A DNA stretch of 64,000 nucleotides from JBPCIX01 sp051005875 (GCA_051005875.1 JBPCIX010000077.1:1-64000), one strand, 5' to 3'. Shown: positions 23,407 through 31,775, counted from the stretch's first letter. Made by a program: numbers and translations. Notes: generated from the letters alone by a model not told the origin.

Positions 23407-25491
23407 TTATTGCGACGGTTGCCGCTGGCCCTTCCATACTTGAGTAGGAATTCCTCGTAGGTACACCACTACCGCCAGCAGGGCGCCAACTGCGTTCACG
23501 AAAAGGATCGGGCCGGAGTCGTTGGAAAACGCTCCTGCGAGGCCGCCGGCCAGGCCTCCTATCAAGGCCGCATTGTATCCATCTCCTAGAACGGGCAGGA
23601 ACGTAGATCTATTGCGGAAGACGAAAACCGCCACTATGGCTGCCGACACCACAGCTACGTCGGCGCCGGCGTTACTCAGCACCCCAAGAGCCAGCTGGTA
23701 GCGCCGGGCAAACAGTTCCCAAATTTCTCGGAATCCATTGGATCTCGTTAGGTTCAAGGCCAGATGACTCTTGCCTGCAAAAAGCAGATCCACTGCAATC
23801 AGCAGCCCCACCGCCACAACCGGCGCCAGAAGCAGCATCAAAGTCCGCTTTCGGTTTAAGCGACCGGACATCGACGCCACGCAGGCCGTGGCGAATGCTG
23901 CTGCAACGGTTACAACTCCGCCCGCGTCGGCCCCCAAGCGCCCCCAGCCCACGATGAAAGCCAGAATAATTCCCCCGGCGGCAAAAGCCCCCGGCAGGAT
24001 ATTTTCACGGGTCCCCGCCACAGCGGCTATTCCGGTGAGCAACAGGACGGGGAGCATTGGTTCCAGCTCGTTTGAGATTCCATAAAACCGGCTTCCCGAC
24101 GCGAGGCTCGGGCCTAGGACTGACGTCACCAACAAACGTCCGCCAAAGGCCAGGTCTGCCGTTAGAAAAAGCAGACCCGACAAAACCGGAACAACCGGGC
24201 CTCTGGGCCATGGGAGCGCTCTGTCGGTCAAAGATCCCAGCGCGACCGAAAGCCCGCCTATCAGCAAAGACTCGATCATGGCGCCCTTGGGGGTGAGGAC
24301 AGCGACGGCTAAAGATGTGACAGGCCACCACATCAAGGAGAGCCCCAAAGCACGCATGGTTACTTCCCCCAGGCGACGACTGACTCCTTTAACGGTTCCA
24401 ACAATCAGGAACACGAGGCCGACCAGCAGAGCGATCATCCTGATCGACCCGAGCTGGCGACCTGCACGCAGCTGTTCCCACCTGTGCCGCGTTAAGTCGA
24501 GTTGCTCTGCGGTGCGGGTCTCGCCCACCACAATCGTCTGGCCTCGCATCGGCTTAGGAGCAGCTATTTTTAGGTGACCCAGGATAGAGGGAGCAAGGTC
24601 AATTGTTGTAACAAGGCCGGGCTGCCGGGTAGAAGCCGAGGTCAGGGTTTTGGCGCCCAGGTCCGATGCCAGCCCCAGATCGCTTTGCCGGAGGTAACGC
24701 CGGGGGGCGAAACCCTCGATATTTGTTTCCGGTGGCGTGGGCGGCAGTTGAATGAAGATCAACATTTCGCTGTTGCCACGACCTGAAATCAATCGATCAA
24801 GAACGCTACGGCCGGCGGTTCCCGGCGGCAGACCCATCACAACAAGAGACCTTCGGCCGAGCGCGCTTCGAGTCCGCTCTACCAGTGTCGCGGCAGTCCC
24901 TATCGATACTTCGGCCACCGACCCATTGCTATCGGCGGCCGCGAACGCAGCGTCGGTTCGCCCGCCCGTGTTGGAAACAAAGGCAGCCCCGCTTGGAATT
25001 GATTGCGCGAGGAGCCCGGGGCGCAGCGTCGCTGAAACGTCTTGGGCACGCCGGACGGTGTCGGACCATCCACTAATCCGCCCGCCGCCGGGTGGGGTTT
25101 TGATCAGGGCGAGCGGCTTGGGGTCGGGAGCATAAAGAGACAGCGGCTGGCGAGCCCCTTGAGAGATATCGATGAGGGCTTTTTGCCGATCGTATTCGCC
25201 CTGGCTGGTGGATAAAAGCGCGATTGCAAGCTTTCGCTGTTCCAGCTCCCGAAGCAGCCTGTCGTGAGTGTCGCCCTCGGCATTGATTGAAACGGTTTCG
25301 CCCGGGCCATCGGCCGATACGGCAAGCAAGACGCGCTCGGGGCAAGAACCGATCCCGCATGCCTGCGAGCCGGCAGTGCCCGCCGGAGCGCCCACGGAAC
25401 CAGCAGTCCAGGCCGCCAGGAATACGATGACCATCGCGGTCGCCGTCGCTACCTGCCGAACGGTGCTTGTCGAACCTGGTGACGCAGGCAT
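23407..25491 (-). CDS. Membrane protein with alkaline-phosphatase-like outer domain
   Basis: About 694 residues from the ATG at 25491 (MPASPGSTSTVRQVATATA); the longer frame to 25665 overlaps the upstream gene. One membrane helix or signal anchor at the start (about 12-35) is followed by a 320-residue outer domain ending in LVTTIDLAPSILGHLKIAAP and MRGQTI, a pattern found at the end of sulfatase/AlkP-superfamily domains. At least ten membrane helices follow. The catalytic Ser/Thr and metal ligands of AlkP enzymes are not visible, so the domain may be inactive. Role unknown; the HTTM gene just upstream suggests a shared operon for an envelope process. Confidence 0.75.
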   Translation of the reverse strand: MPASPGSTSTVRQVATATAMVIVFLAAWTAGSVGAPAGTAGSQACGIGSCPERVLLAVSADGPGETVSINAEGDTHDRLLRELEQRKLAIALLSTSQGEYDRQKALIDISQGARQPLSLYAPDPKPLALIKTPPGGGRISGWSDTVRRAQDVSATLRPGLLAQSIPSGAAFVSNTGGRTDAAFAAADSNGSVAEVSIGTAATLVERTRSALGRRSLVVMGLPPGTAGRSVLDRLISGRGNSEMLIFIQLPPTPPETNIEGFAPRRYLRQSDLGLASDLGAKTLTSASTRQPGLVTTIDLAPSILGHLKIAAPKPMRGQTIVVGETRTAEQLDLTRHRWEQLRAGRQLGSIRMIALLVGLVFLIVGTVKGVSRRLGEVTMRALGLSLMWWPVTSLAVAVLTPKGAMIESLLIGGLSVALGSLTDRALPWPRGPVVPVLSGLLFLTADLAFGGRLLVTSVLGPSLASGSRFYGISNELEPMLPVLLLTGIAAVAGTRENILPGAFAAGGIILAFIVGWGRLGADAGGVVTVAAAFATACVASMSGRLNRKRTLMLLLAPVVAVGLLIAVDLLFAGKSHLALNLTRSNGFREIWELFARRYQLALGVLSNAGADVAVVSAAIVAVFVFRNRSTFLPVLGDGYNAALIGGLAGGLAGAFSNDSGPILFVNAVGALLAVVVYLRGIPTQVWKGQRQPSQ

Positions 25492-25507
25492 ACGATGCAA
25501 AATGTAC

Positions 25508-26503
25508 TTAGTTCCTAACGCTATGGCTTCCAATGGGGCCGCCGGTCGAAGAACTATTCGCGCCGGGCGGGTCGGGGCGAAGTCTACTTGACACGCCCTC
25601 AAGTAAGGAGCGCACCAACCGGCAAAACGAGGGCCAGTTGACGAATACGATGACCACCGTGGCAATCCAGGCCGTGTAGTCCAAATGCATCGTCAGCCAT
25701 ATGCCTACATGTAACGCCACGGCCCCCGGCACGAACAACCAGGCGGCTCGCGGACGCCACAACACCAACGGAAAGCCAAGCTCGAACGCCAAAGTCATCG
25801 TTGCAAAGACTCTGGCCAGCCAAACCCTTCCGGCGATGAACAGGGCAAGTGCGTTTGGTTCTGGCTGCGAATCGCTTGACGCGTAAAGGATCCAGCGCAT
25901 GTTGTCGCCAAAAGCCCAGGCCGGGCCGGAATTTCGAACCTTAGCAAGGCCGGCAAAAAAGTAGGCCCCTGCGACCACGATCATTGCCGTTCGAATAGGC
26001 CAACCGTACTTGACGCTTGCTTGGGGCGAAAGCATTCCCCGGCCCCGCCGCCGGGCGTCGATCGACCATGCATCTGCGCATGGGGCCAGCAAAAGGGGCG
26101 CCACACACAGGAGCAGCATGACGTCGTTATGCATGACCTTGCCAATGCTTGTGTGCATGCCGTTGAGAAAAACCGCCGACGTCCAGGCGGTGGGAACACT
26201 CAATCTGGTGAAAAGCCCGGCAGCGGCCATCAAGGCCGAACCCACCCCAAGAATCTGGACCACGATAACAACCGGGCGCTGAGGCATCGAGGAAAACATG
26301 TTCATGAACGACAAGGGCCTAAAGAGCGCCGGCGGCTGTCCCGCCAGCTCCAAGTACAAACGCCTGGAAAGCCGGGCGGCAAGCACCAGGAACAGGCCAA
26401 TCCGAAGAGCCGCAAGCCTTTCGGCGGATTCAACCGAAAATATCCAGGAATGGATACCGGCGGCCTTCCTTTTGGCCCAGGTCACCCTTTTAGCCCAGGT
26501 CAC
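25508..26503 (-). CDS. HTTM-domain membrane protein
   Basis: A 331-residue polytopic protein with at least seven hydrophobic segments, starting at GTG (26503). It has the HTTM look (membrane part related to vitamin-K-dependent gamma-carboxylase): RIGLFLVLAARLSRRLYLEL near the start, PQRPVVIVVQILGVGSALMAAAGLFTR-type helices, and the conserved NDVMLLLCVAPLLLAP and FAGLAKVRNSGPAW segments. The GTG overlaps the stop of the upstream small gene (GTGA). The first 12 residues (MTWAKRVTWAKR) are a duplicated 18-bp unit that gives a second possible GTG start at 26485. The reaction is unknown. Confidence 0.8.
   Translation of the reverse strand: MTWAKRVTWAKRKAAGIHSWIFSVESAERLAALRIGLFLVLAARLSRRLYLELAGQPPALFRPLSFMNMFSSMPQRPVVIVVQILGVGSALMAAAGLFTRLSVPTAWTSAVFLNGMHTSIGKVMHNDVMLLLCVAPLLLAPCADAWSIDARRRGRGMLSPQASVKYGWPIRTAMIVVAGAYFFAGLAKVRNSGPAWAFGDNMRWILYASSDSQPEPNALALFIAGRVWLARVFATMTLAFELGFPLVLWRPRAAWLFVPGAVALHVGIWLTMHLDYTAWIATVVIVFVNWPSFCRLVRSLLEGVSSRLRPDPPGANSSSTGGPIGSHSVRN
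26468..26503 (-). repeat. 18-bp tandem duplication at a GTGA stop/start junction
   Basis: On the - strand GTGACCTGGGCTAAAAGG (26503 to 26486) is followed by GTGACCTGGGCCAAAAGG (26485 to 26468). The first GTGA is the start of the HTTM gene overlapping the stop of the gene before it. The copy carries a second in-frame GTG. It has the same design as the aroA/cmk duplication. Confidence 0.93.
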
Positions 26504-26994
26504 GCCCTTAAGCGCCTTACCGAGTTATCCCGGCATTCAAATCGAAGGGTTGTGGTTGGGGGAGCGGCCCGCATTCCAGATCGCCTGGACAACCGCCACT
26601 CGGTGCTGTAGATGCGTACCGCCGGCAAGCCCCGCCCCGGCCCGCTTGCAGCCGCCGCCCAGGCTCGGCAGACAGCAACCTGTTCGGAGCGAGGCAGTCG
26701 TGAAAACTCTTTCAACACCTGGGGGAAACCGCGATAAGCGTAGGAAAGCCTGCCAAATGGTATGGGCAGCTCCGTTCCCGACAGATCGACTGCGGTTGCC
26801 TTCCAGGATGTCTGGCGATCGGTGCGTAGTTGGCTGAACAGTCTCCAACCGGTTAGGGGCCAAGCCTCCATCCCGAAATAGCCGCAGAACATGAACACCG
26901 TCAGGAAAACTGCGACGAACCATTGGGCGCTCCTGGGTACAACCCGGGTTACAACCTCGGGTCCAACGCCGGAGGGATTCGTCGAAGAACTCAT
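26500..26994 (-). CDS. Small membrane protein, partner of HTTM gene
   Basis: A 164-residue protein with one clear membrane helix near the N-terminus (AQWFVAVFLTVFMFCGYFGM). It is followed by WPLTGWRLFSQLRTDRQTSW and a soluble tail that ends RFECRDNSVRRLRA. Small proteins of this design (a helix, then a WPxxxWRLFS-like motif) commonly sit beside HTTM-domain genes. The gene overlaps the HTTM gene by GTGA, so the two are translated together. Divergent from pgsA. Function unknown. Confidence 0.72.
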   Translation of the reverse strand: MSSSTNPSGVGPEVVTRVVPRSAQWFVAVFLTVFMFCGYFGMEAWPLTGWRLFSQLRTDRQTSWKATAVDLSGTELPIPFGRLSYAYRGFPQVLKEFSRLPRSEQVAVCRAWAAAASGPGRGLPAVRIYSTEWRLSRRSGMRAAPPTTTLRFECRDNSVRRLRA

Positions 26995-27042
26995 TTCTTG
27001 TAGCCTATGAGAAGCTTACGAATTCGAAAAGGAGCCCGAGAC

Positions 27043-27645
27043 TTGTCCCTGCAGGCACCGCAAGAAATAGGCGTTCTGACTCGAAGATTCACGATCCCCA
27101 ATCTCATCACGTCGTTGCGAATCGCACTAATTCCGGTCTTCGCATTCATTTTCCTATCGGGGCGTGCCGATCGTACGGCGTTTGTACTTCTTGCCGTTAT
27201 CGGCGCCAGCGACTGGATCGATGGGTTTGTTGCCAGACGAACCGGACAGGTGAGCGTCCTGGGTAAATTGCTTGACCCTGTAGCCGACCGGGCCGCCATC
27301 ATGACCGTCTTGCTGGTACTTGCTTTCCGAGGTGCAATCTGGTGGCCGCTGGCTGCGGCCATTTTGCTTCGCGACCTGTTGGTAACCATAGTATTTGTTG
27401 TGCTGGAATCAAAAGGCTTCCCGCGGTTGCCCGTAAACCGGACCGGGAAGGCGGCCACGTTTGCGATTTTTGCGGGAATGGGGTTGGCTGTGTTCTCACT
27501 GGCATTTTCGACGCCTTTCGAAAAGCAGGTCGAAGCGGCGTCGTTGGCCTTGCTTGCGATGGGTGCAGCCATGTATTGGGTTGCGGGCGCATTATATTTA
27601 ACCGAACTGAAGCGAACGGAGACGGTTAATGTCACAGATTCCTGA
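27043..27645 (+). CDS. pgsA: CDP-alcohol phosphatidyltransferase (PgsA-like)
   Basis: About 200 residues from TTG at 27043, chosen because AAAAGGAG (27027-27034) is at ideal distance; an in-frame ATG at 27007 has no such site and lies 12 bp from the divergent gene. The CDP-OH-P motif is complete: SDWIDGFVARRTGQVSVLGK then LLDPVADR (DGxxAR, GxxxDxxxD). Four or more membrane helices. It most likely makes phosphatidylglycerol phosphate, but a cardiolipin- or inositol-lipid role is possible. The 3' end overlaps gcvH by 17 bp. Confidence 0.88.
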   Translation: MSLQAPQEIGVLTRRFTIPNLITSLRIALIPVFAFIFLSGRADRTAFVLLAVIGASDWIDGFVARRTGQVSVLGKLLDPVADRAAIMTVLLVLAFRGAIWWPLAAAILLRDLLVTIVFVVLESKGFPRLPVNRTGKAATFAIFAGMGLAVFSLAFSTPFEKQVEAASLALLAMGAAMYWVAGALYLTELKRTETVNVTDS

Positions 27646-28033
27646 CGATCTGCAATATACCCGGGAGCACGAATGGGGCCGGCTGGATGTCGACGGCCGA
27701 ATTACTGTGGGAATCACCGACTTTGCTCAAGAACAAATGGGCGACGTTGTTTATCTTGACCTTCCTGCTGTTGGACAAGCCCTCGAAGGGGGCGAGCCGA
27801 TGGGCGAAGTAGAGTCAACCAAATCTGTATCGGACATATTTTCGCCTGTTACGGGGACCTGCGCCGAGGTAAATGTGGAAGCCAAGGACAATCCGGCCGC
27901 GCTAAACCAAGATCCATACGGCGAGGGCTGGCTGATCGTCGTTGAGCCGTCGGACGCTACTGAGTTCGAAGGGTTGATGAGCGCAGAGGAGTACGAGAGT
28001 TTTTGCTCTGACGCACCCGCTCAGGAAGATTGA
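27629..28033 (+). CDS. gcvH: Glycine cleavage system H protein
   Basis: A 134-residue lipoyl carrier: YTREHEWGRLDVDGRITVGI at the start, and the lipoylation Lys (about residue 65) in VESTKSVSDIFSPVTG. It shuttles the aminomethyl group of glycine between the P, T and L proteins. The gene overlaps pgsA and precedes the FHA gene, while gcvT and gcvP lie 5 kb downstream. This separation of gcvH, beside the garA-type regulator, is also known from mycobacteria. Confidence 0.97.
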   Translation: MSQIPDDLQYTREHEWGRLDVDGRITVGITDFAQEQMGDVVYLDLPAVGQALEGGEPMGEVESTKSVSDIFSPVTGTCAEVNVEAKDNPAALNQDPYGEGWLIVVEPSDATEFEGLMSAEEYESFCSDAPAQED

Positions 28034-28053
28034 ATTGTCACCCCACTTGCTCA

Positions 28054-28079
28054 ACCCTCTAGTTTCAGTTTAGAGTTAC
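28054..28079 (+). promoter_or_regulatory. ACCCT-type regulatory element upstream of the FHA gene
   Basis: ACCCTCTAG, five bases, then GTTTAGAGTTAC just before the start of the FHA gene; CTCTA and TTTAGAG form a short dyad. Similar ACCCT...TTA(G)xTTxC stretches of 26 bp stand before the DUF151 gene (31165-31190) and the second MerR gene (31706-31731). A shared operator for one of the MerR proteins of this block is possible. The alignment is by eye. Confidence 0.3.
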
Positions 28080-28083
28080 CTCT

Positions 28084-28578
28084 ATGTATTGTCACAATTG
28101 CGGTCATCGCAATCCTGCGGGCTCCAATTTTTGCAGCGCTTGTGGCACCACCCTTCAACCCGAGGATGCCGCCGACACCACGATCAACTTTCTGCCCGAA
28201 CCCTCGGGCGAGGGCGCCGCCGAGGTCTCATTGCCCATTCCCATCGAGGACCTCGAGGAAGGAAAGGCGATCGTGGTCATTAAAAAGGGCCCCGACGCCG
28301 GGACAAAGTTTGGGCTGGATAAGGACTGGATCGTCTGCGGCAGGGATTCGTCGAGCGACATATTTCTTGACGACGTGACCGTCTCTCGTAAGCACGCCGA
28401 AATCAAGAGAAGTGAAGCCGGATTTCAGATTTCAGATTTGGGGAGCCTGAACGGAACCTTCTTGAACCGAGCCAGAGTGGATTCGGCGCCTCTTGGAAAC
28501 GGCGACGAAATACAAATCGGAAAATTCAGGTTGATATTCTTCACCGACGGTGCCGGCGGTGCCGACATGCCCGCCTGA
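28084..28578 (+). CDS. Zinc-ribbon FHA-domain protein (GarA/OdhI-like position)
   Basis: A 164-residue protein. An N-terminal zinc ribbon (YCHNCGHRNPAGSNFCSACG, CxxC-12-CxxC) is joined by a 45-residue linker to a C-terminal FHA domain (WIVCGRDSSSDIFLDDVTVS, RKHAEI, SDLGSLNGTFLNR) that binds phosphothreonine. In mycobacteria and corynebacteria the gene here (GarA/OdhI) shifts central metabolism by binding 2-oxoglutarate dehydrogenase when unphosphorylated. Those proteins carry an N-terminal ETTS phosphosite; here it is replaced by a zinc ribbon and only an ADTT in the linker might serve. A similar role is inference. The stop overlaps the next ATG. Confidence 0.88.
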   Translation: MYCHNCGHRNPAGSNFCSACGTTLQPEDAADTTINFLPEPSGEGAAEVSLPIPIEDLEEGKAIVVIKKGPDAGTKFGLDKDWIVCGRDSSSDIFLDDVTVSRKHAEIKRSEAGFQISDLGSLNGTFLNRARVDSAPLGNGDEIQIGKFRLIFFTDGAGGADMPA

Positions 28579-29309
28579 TGGCTTCAACCAAGACGCAGCT
28601 GAGCATTGGGGAAGTCTTGAAGGCGCTGCGCCACGAATTCTCGGACGTCTCGATTTCAAAGATTCGATTTCTGGAGACCGAGGGGCTGGTGGATCCGGAA
28701 AGGACCCCTTCGGGGTACCGAAAATTTAATGACTCCGACATAGCCAGGCTTCGCTACATACTTCGGCTCCAAAGGGATCACTTTATGCCGCTCAAGATAA
28801 TCCGCAAGAGACTTCAGAACTTCGACCCGGCCGATCTGACGAACGGAACAGTGTCGGCGTCTGAAGGTCAGGTTGACGCTTCCTTGCCGAAATCGCCCTC
28901 AGATGAAGACGGGGGCTTGATCGAAGGAGGACTCAGCCTGAGTTGGGAGGAGTTCTTAAGCGCAAGCGGGCTGTCGAGTGACGAGATTGCGGAGCTCGAG
29001 GAGTTTGGTCTCGTCGAGGCGCGACTGCTTGATTCGGGAGAGATCTATTACAACGAAGACGACCTTCAGATGGCGAAAATTGCCAGGGAGTTCGCCAAGT
29101 TCGGGATCCATGCCCGGCATCTCAAGATGTACAAGAATTTTGCAGAAAAAGAAGTCGGCTTGTTCGAACAGGTGATTCCGGCCGCCCGGACGAGTCCTGG
29201 CGAATCCACTCGAGGCCGAACACAGTCGTTGCTTGAACTAGCAAAGCTCTCGCGGCGCATGAAACAGGTAATGCTGCGTTCCTGCCTGCGGGATTTCCTA
29301 AACGTCTAA
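28578..29309 (+). CDS. MerR family regulator (FtsR-like)
   Basis: A 243-residue protein with an N-terminal MerR winged helix (LSIGEVLKALRHEFSDVSIS, SKIRFLETEGLVDPERTP, SGYRKFNDSDIARLRYILRL) and a long second domain without metal-binding Cys. It stands at the place of Rv1828/FtsR, directly behind the FHA gene with the ATG overlapping its stop. FtsR in corynebacteria activates ftsZ, so a link to cell division is a fair expectation, though it rests on position and architecture. The middle stretch (EGQVDASLPKSPSDEDGG) is a flexible linker. Confidence 0.85.
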   Translation: MASTKTQLSIGEVLKALRHEFSDVSISKIRFLETEGLVDPERTPSGYRKFNDSDIARLRYILRLQRDHFMPLKIIRKRLQNFDPADLTNGTVSASEGQVDASLPKSPSDEDGGLIEGGLSLSWEEFLSASGLSSDEIAELEEFGLVEARLLDSGEIYYNEDDLQMAKIAREFAKFGIHARHLKMYKNFAEKEVGLFEQVIPAARTSPGESTRGRTQSLLELAKLSRRMKQVMLRSCLRDFLNV

Positions 29310-29356
29310 TGGCCGCACAGACCAACTAACCCCCTATCACTAACCAGGGCGCCTTC

Positions 29357-30508
29357 ATTCTTCGCGTAAGACTCCTTTGCTGCGCAATATTGTTGTCAGT
29401 CGCAATGCCGGCGAGCGCTGTTGCGGCTACGCCGCCCCCCCCGGCTGCCGCAACCTCGGACCGATCCGGGCCACAAGTAACTGCAATCAGCGGGATCCTG
29501 ATCGACGGCCTGGATGGGAAAGTGCTTTGGGCAAAAGACCCGCGTCGTCGTAGCGCCATAGCAAGCACGACAAAAATTCTGACGGCCCTAATAGTCATAG
29601 AAAAGGCCCAGCCCTCCGATATCGTGACCAGTTCGGCCCGAGCGCAATCGGTGGGGGATAACGATCCCTCGGTTTCCGAGTTGGACCTTTCCGCCGGAGA
29701 AAAGTTGACAGTCGAGCAATTGTTATACGGGCTGCTGCTTCCTTCAGCCAATGACGCTGCTGTGGCTCTCGCCGAGCACACGGGCGGATCGATCGAAGGA
29801 TTCGCCGAGCTGATGAACGCGAAGGCGAAAACTCTCGGCGCAGTCGATAGTCATTTTACGAATCCCAACGGCCTCGATGATCCGGGCCATTACTCCAGCG
29901 CATTTGACCTTGCTCTTTTCGCAAGGGCCGCCATGCGCATGCCGCTTTTTCGAAAGATGGTTGCAACTCGCGACCGCCAGATCCCATGGGAGGGTCACCC
30001 GGAAGGCAGGGCCCTTGTTAATCGAAACGAACTCCTCACAGGTTATTCCGGGGCCAACGGGGTTAAGACCGGGCAAACTAACAAGGCAGGCAAGACCCTG
30101 GTCGGCTCGGCCAAGCGGGGGAGCGAAGAACGAATCTCGGTAGTACTTGGCAGCGACCGGCCCGCGGCAGACTCGCAAGCCCTTCTCGAACACGGTTTCA
30201 GGTCTTTTCGAAGATTTCAACTTGCCAAGTTGAGCCAAGTCTGGGGCCAGGTCACCTACGGAGACGGAACCTCGGCCGAGCTGATTGCATTGAAGGATGC
30301 AACGGCGCTTCTAGATGCCCGAAGCACGGCCCCGAAGGTGTCGTTCAATTCTAAGAAATTGCTTTTAGAGGCCGACGCAGGCGGTTTGAAAGCGCCGGTA
30401 AGAATGACTTGCATTCCGAAGCCTTGCCGGCTGCCTCCCAAGCACGACTCAGGAATTTTCGCCGCCATGATGTCGCTTTTTGCGCCACTGCTTTCGCTGG
30501 CCCGGTAG
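29357..30508 (+). CDS. D-alanyl-D-alanine carboxypeptidase (S11), unusual start
   Basis: A penicillin-binding protein of the DacA/DacB type with all active-site motifs: SxxK as IASTTKILTAL, SxN as LLPSANDAAVALAEH, KTG as GANGVKTGQTNKAGK. It trims the terminal D-Ala of peptidoglycan stem peptides outside the cell. The signal peptide reads LRVRLLCCAILLSVAMPASA, but its first half has no ATG, GTG or TTG in frame after the stop at 29327; TTG at 29390 would remove the positive end. ATT at 29357, 7 bp after CAGGG, is the best start (about 383 residues). The C-terminal membrane anchor is weak (MMSLFAPLLSLA). Confidence 0.87.
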   Translation: MLRVRLLCCAILLSVAMPASAVAATPPPPAAATSDRSGPQVTAISGILIDGLDGKVLWAKDPRRRSAIASTTKILTALIVIEKAQPSDIVTSSARAQSVGDNDPSVSELDLSAGEKLTVEQLLYGLLLPSANDAAVALAEHTGGSIEGFAELMNAKAKTLGAVDSHFTNPNGLDDPGHYSSAFDLALFARAAMRMPLFRKMVATRDRQIPWEGHPEGRALVNRNELLTGYSGANGVKTGQTNKAGKTLVGSAKRGSEERISVVLGSDRPAADSQALLEHGFRSFRRFQLAKLSQVWGQVTYGDGTSAELIALKDATALLDARSTAPKVSFNSKKLLLEADAGGLKAPVRMTCIPKPCRLPPKHDSGIFAAMMSLFAPLLSLAR

Positions 30509-30537
30509 CGGGGACACAGTCGCTTTAGAATCAGGCG

Positions 30538-31113
30538 GTGGCCCTTGCTGAGGTGGCATATACAAGCGAACAGATCGAAAGCCGCATTGCTGAGCTGGCG
30601 GAGACTATCCGCGATGAATTGGCCGGGCACCGCCCCCTGATAATTTCAGTGCTGAACGGCTCCGTCATGTTTTTGGCGGACCTGGTGCGGGCGCTGGAAA
30701 TCGATTGCGACATTGATTTCCTATCGGTGTCCTCCTACCCCGGGCAACTCAAGCCTTCAGGCGTCGTAAGGATAATCAAGGATATTGAGTTCTTACTCGA
30801 AGACCGCCATGTGCTGCTCATCGAGGACATAGTCGACACCGGGCTCACTCTCGCTTTCTTGCTCCGCACCCTTGAAGCAAGAAATCCAGCATCGTTAAGT
30901 GTTTGCACCTTGGTTAACAAGACCGTCAGACGGATAGCCCAGCCTCCGATAAACCACTGCGGGTTCGAGACGGATGAATTCCTTGTGGGCTACGGATTGG
31001 ATTTCAAGGGTAGGTATCGGAACCTCCCATACCTACTGGGCGTAAACGACCTCCCCGCGCTGGCAGCCGCGCCCGATGCTCTGGAGACCTTTATGGCGGG
31101 TCCCGCGAGCTAG
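30538..31113 (+). CDS. hpt: Hypoxanthine phosphoribosyltransferase
   Basis: A 191-residue type I PRTase starting at GTG. The PRPP-binding loop is VLLIEDIVDTGLTLAFLLRTL, the pyrophosphate loop is ISVLNGSVMFLADLVR, and the C-terminal segment is DEFLVGYGLDFKGRYRNLPY. All are typical of bacterial hypoxanthine/guanine salvage enzymes. It converts hypoxanthine or guanine to IMP or GMP. In this genome it lies between a cell-wall peptidase and DUF151, not beside tilS/ftsH as is usual, so it may be transcribed with its neighbours by chance. Confidence 0.95.
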   Translation: MALAEVAYTSEQIESRIAELAETIRDELAGHRPLIISVLNGSVMFLADLVRALEIDCDIDFLSVSSYPGQLKPSGVVRIIKDIEFLLEDRHVLLIEDIVDTGLTLAFLLRTLEARNPASLSVCTLVNKTVRRIAQPPINHCGFETDEFLVGYGLDFKGRYRNLPYLLGVNDLPALAAAPDALETFMAGPAS

Positions 31114-31200
31114 CGTGCGCTTGCGGGGCGACGGGGAATGCATATTTGGGGCTGTGCTACCCTGACCCTAAGTAAAGAGATTTTAGATTCGGGAGCCGCC

Positions 31201-31677
31201 GTGATCGAACTTAATCTGGTCGGAGTGAGAGTAGAACTCCCGACAAATCAGCCGATCGTGCTACTCAAAGAGGCCGATGGTGAGCGGTACCTGCCGATCT
31301 GGATCGGGGCCGTTGAGGCCACAGCAATCGCATTTGCCCTGCAGGGCGTGGTAACCCAGCGTCCCATGACCCACGACCTGCTCAAAACCATCCTTGAAGA
31401 AGTCGGCGTCTCGGTTGAGGCCATTTCGATCACCGACCTCAAGGAGGGGACCTTTTACTCCTCAATCCGCCTGAGCAGCAATGGTGACACCTATGAAGTC
31501 TCAAGCCGGCCATCAGACGCATTGGCCCTCGCCGTTCGAGCCAATGTTCGAATATTTGCCTCCGAAGAGGTCATCGAAGAGGCCAGCATCACCATCAAAG
31601 AAGATGACGACGAAGCGGAGGTGGAAAGGTTCAAAACCTTCCTCGACGATGTAAAACCTGAGGATTTCTTAGGTTGA
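31201..31677 (+). CDS. DUF151 bifunctional nuclease family protein
   Basis: A 158-residue protein from GTG at 31201 (MIELNLVGVRVELPTNQPIV), with GGGAG-like site (CGGGAGCC) 5 bp upstream. Conserved: LLKEADGERYLPIWIGAVEATAIAFAL, RPMTHDLLKTILEE and SRPSDALALAVRANVRIFASEEV, the full DUF151 pattern. Plant and archaeal relatives show DNase/RNase activity; the bacterial role is not settled. It sits between two MerR genes exactly as Rv1829 sits between Rv1828 and Rv1830, so a shared regulatory unit is likely. Confidence 0.93.
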   Translation: MIELNLVGVRVELPTNQPIVLLKEADGERYLPIWIGAVEATAIAFALQGVVTQRPMTHDLLKTILEEVGVSVEAISITDLKEGTFYSSIRLSSNGDTYEVSSRPSDALALAVRANVRIFASEEVIEEASITIKEDDDEAEVERFKTFLDDVKPEDFLG

Positions 31678-31746
31678 ACTCTTCGAACCACGTCGGTCAG
31701 GCACAACCCTAAAGATAAACCTAAGGATTACGGAGCCCCGGAGTCC

Positions 31747-31775
31747 TTGACACGGGAATTTCCCGGCCTTAACGT
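31747..31775 (+). promoter_or_regulatory. Sigma-70-type promoter with a dyad in the spacer, before the second MerR gene
   Basis: TTGACA (31747-31752) and TAACGT (31770-31775) are 17 bp apart. The spacer begins with the palindrome CGGGAATTTCCCG (31753-31765). An operator dyad between -35 and -10 is the classic MerR arrangement, here with a normal spacer length. The gene's ATG is at 31822, so this TTG is not a start codon. Confidence 0.5.
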
